Positions 23,918 through 25,557 of a stretch of DNA of 25,557 nucleotides are shown in pieces. The DNA is from JACCYQ01 sp036675565. Its GTDB lineage: Bacteria; Bacteroidota; Bacteroidia; Chitinophagales; Chitinophagaceae. The position numbers and the translations under genes were made by a program. The notes beneath the pieces are model-generated. The model saw only the letters and a program-made list of their open reading frames with translations, had not been told where the DNA came from and searched no databases. Where the stretch lies: assembly GCA_036675565.1 (NCBI GenBank), contig JAKFER010000160.1, forward strand, positions 1 to 25,557, given 5' to 3'. Each line of letters begins with the position of its first letter. Positions within the stretch are counted from its first letter, which is position 1.

Positions 23918-24812
23918 ATGCTCTTTGGGGAACTAAAAAAAAGCCAACTGTCCAAGATCAAATTCGCTTTGCCAAAAGACCCAGCCATTAATAAAAAAGT
24001 GCTGGCAAGTGGAAGCGGCAATACCAAAATATTTCTTGGCTGTGCCAAATGGGGGCGCCCCGAATGGGTAGGGAAGATCTATCCGAAAGGTGCGAAGGAA
24101 AAGGATTTTTTGAAAATACTATGCACAACATTATGGCTCTATCGAACTCAATGCCACACATTATAAATTATACCCTGCCGATAAAATAATGGAATGGTCA
24201 CGTAAAGTGGAAAATCCCGATTTCAAATTTTGTTCGAAGGCTCACCGGGGTATGAGTTTCCTGAAACATTCACCTACCAAAGCAGGCGTCACAAAAGACT
24301 TCTTGAATAATATAAAAGCCTTCGGCAATCAATTAGGTCCTGTTTTTATCACCCACGATGAAAAGGTTAAGTGGGATACTCAATCTGAAAAAGATTTTTT
24401 TGAATACCTGGAAACATTGCCGACTGACATCACTTTTTTCGTAGAAGAACGCTGGCCGGATTTTTATACGGATAAAAAATTAATGGAGCGATACTATGCC
24501 CGCTTACGTGAACTTCGTATCGGTGCGATCATTACAGATACAGCCGGCCGCCAGGATGTACTGCATATGCAGCTTACTATTCCGAAAGCCTTTGTCCGTT
24601 TCGTTGGCAATAGCCTTCACCCAACCGATTATCCCCGCATTGATCAATGGGCAACCCGTTTCAAAAAATGGATCGATGCTGATATTGACGAAATTTATTT
24701 TTTCATGCACATGCATGATGAAGGCAAATCGCCAGAACTGACACAATATGTAGTTACTGCATTTAATAAGAAATGTAAACTGGATATTCCGGAAGTGAAA
24801 TTTGTCACATAG
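23918..24812 (+). pseudogene. DUF72-family protein, split by a one-base insertion
   Basis: The first frame (ATG 23918) has FLGCAKWGRPEWVGKIYPKG and KEKDFLK, then runs into a TAA at 24164-24166. The second frame continues the family exactly (YAQHYGSIELNATHYKLYP, MEWSRKVENPDFKFCSKAHR, FFVEERWPDFYT) to TAG at 24810-24812. Removing one A from the run at 24113-24116 joins them into a protein of about 297 residues, the normal DUF72 length. DUF72 is a TIM-barrel family of unknown biochemical role. The lesion may be real or a sequencing error. Confidence 0.85.
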
Positions 24813-25104
24813 TCCTGTTGTGAATCAACAATCCGATTTTCTGCACTATCTCATCGTCAACCACGAAATTGGATTGGGTGTGCCACTCCATATCTTCACT
24901 GATATATAATTCGAAGGGTTTGAATTCATAAGGCCCTTTTAACTTTACTAGATAGGTGTTCTCCCTAATGTTGTACTGGCTGATTTCATTTTCTGTTAGC
25001 TGTGAATAATGCCACACATCTGCTTCATAAGGATTTTCCTCATGCAGGAATACAAAATGAAAATCCGGTGTTTCATTCATCACTGATAATTTAAAACAAT
25101 TCAA
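24805..25104 (-). CDS. Hypothetical small soluble protein
   Basis: A 99-residue frame; the internal Met at 25080 (MNETPDFHFVFLHEENPYEA) is the likelier start, giving 91 residues. It is acidic, rich in aromatic residues, with no signal peptide or membrane span (ADVWHYSQLTENEISQYNI; YLVKLKGPYEFKPFELYI). I do not recognise the family. Composition and amino-acid pattern look genuine, and its 3' end overlaps that of the DUF72 gene by 8 bases in convergent orientation. It appears to be host sequence rather than part of the mobile element to its right. Confidence 0.6.
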   Translation of the reverse strand: MNCFKLSVMNETPDFHFVFLHEENPYEADVWHYSQLTENEISQYNIRENTYLVKLKGPYEFKPFELYISEDMEWHTQSNFVVDDEIVQKIGLLIHNRTM

Positions 25105-25557
25105 ATTGCGGAGTAATCATAAAATCGTCACCGAATAAAGGCAAAGGAGTAACGGCGAAAGAAGCTTATAACCTACTGGATGGCCGTGCAGTGCACAAGG
25201 ACCTGGTGACAAAAGAAGGTCAGCCATATAAGGCATGGGTCCAACTTGACTTTGAGAACAAAGACAAGAACAACAATTTTGAGGTAAAACAATTCCATGA
25301 AAACTATGGCTATGATTTGAAAGCGGCAGTTGAAAAATTTGCAGTAGCGGAATTGAACGACCCGGATAAAGCAAAGGCGCTGATGCAATCACTGGAAAAA
25401 GGGAATGTGCAATCGGTAACTATTGAAAAGGATGGCAGCAGCCACAAAATGTTTATGGAAGCAGACCCACAGTACAAAAAAGTGACCCTTTATGATTCTA
25501 ACATGAAAATGGTTGCCAAAGAATCCCTGGAGCAATATAAAGCAGGCATAGATAAGG
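25095..25557 (+). pseudogene. DUF3945-like mobilisation-region protein, 5'-truncated, runs off window
   Basis: An open frame from 25095 to the window end encodes GVTAKEAYNLLDGRAVHKDL, GQPYKAWVQLDFENKDKNNN and KQFHENYGYDLKAAVEKFAV, the pattern of DUF3945-type proteins of Bacteroidota conjugative elements. No ATG, GTG or TTG lies between the upstream TAA (25092-25094) and the first conserved residues, so the 5' part appears to have been cut off; the 3' end is beyond the window. It marks a conjugative or mobilisable element, or its remains, at the right side. Confidence 0.7.

Overview
The window reads as chromosome of a Bacteroidota member, most likely of the Chitinophagaceae or a close relative. 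The support is a FecI-type sigma factor, a FecR anti-sigma with a DUF4974-like tail, a SusC-like receptor with an N-terminal STN domain, a SusD lipoprotein, Bacteroidota-type IS21, IS4 and IS110 remnants, and a DUF3945-type mobilisation fragment. No complete RNA gene is visible.

Layout. (1) 1-4100, mostly minus strand and decayed: a 23-base tRNA 3'-end fragment that looks like an attachment-site scar, two broken small genes (one with four Cys-Cys pairs), a cytochrome c/VCBS-repeat protein, the 3' part of an alkaline-phosphatase-family gene fused to a truncated IS21 element with its array of ~22-bp end repeats, and an IS4 transposase tail. (2) 4378-11361, plus strand: sigma factor, anti-sigma factor, SusC, SusD, a standard trans-envelope regulated outer-membrane uptake unit. 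(3) 12053-14843: an ACS-type MFS permease and a GlcD-like FAD-linked oxidase, preceded by an intrinsic terminator. (4) 15325-21232: a Tat-type exported dihydrodipicolinate-synthase-like protein, a large GC-rich DUF6797/propeller/cytochrome c lipoprotein and a cytochrome c/PQQ-type sugar dehydrogenase lipoprotein. (5) 21403-22493: the tail of a short-chain dehydrogenase followed by an intact fumarylacetoacetate-hydrolase-family gene. (6) 22494-25557: a structured non-coding stretch, a 5'-truncated IS110 transposase, a frameshifted DUF72 gene, a small hypothetical gene, and a 5'-truncated DUF3945-like gene running off the window.

How the parts may work together (inference). SusC/SusD would bring a sugar or sugar-acid-containing ligand across the outer membrane under FecI/FecR control. 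The two exported cytochrome c-fused propeller proteins could oxidise it in the periplasm and feed electrons to the respiratory chain. The MFS permease would import the resulting acid, and the GlcD-like oxidase, the (now broken) SDR and the FAH enzyme resemble steps of non-phosphorylative deoxy-sugar-acid breakdown. The substrate cannot be read from the sequence.

The region is a mosaic. Three boundaries between gene blocks hold only the 3' tail of a lost gene (cytochrome c, SusD, SDR), base composition changes sharply between blocks and even inside the SusC gene, and several genes on the flanks are broken by one-base changes in short homopolymers. The last point may be true decay or sequencing error.
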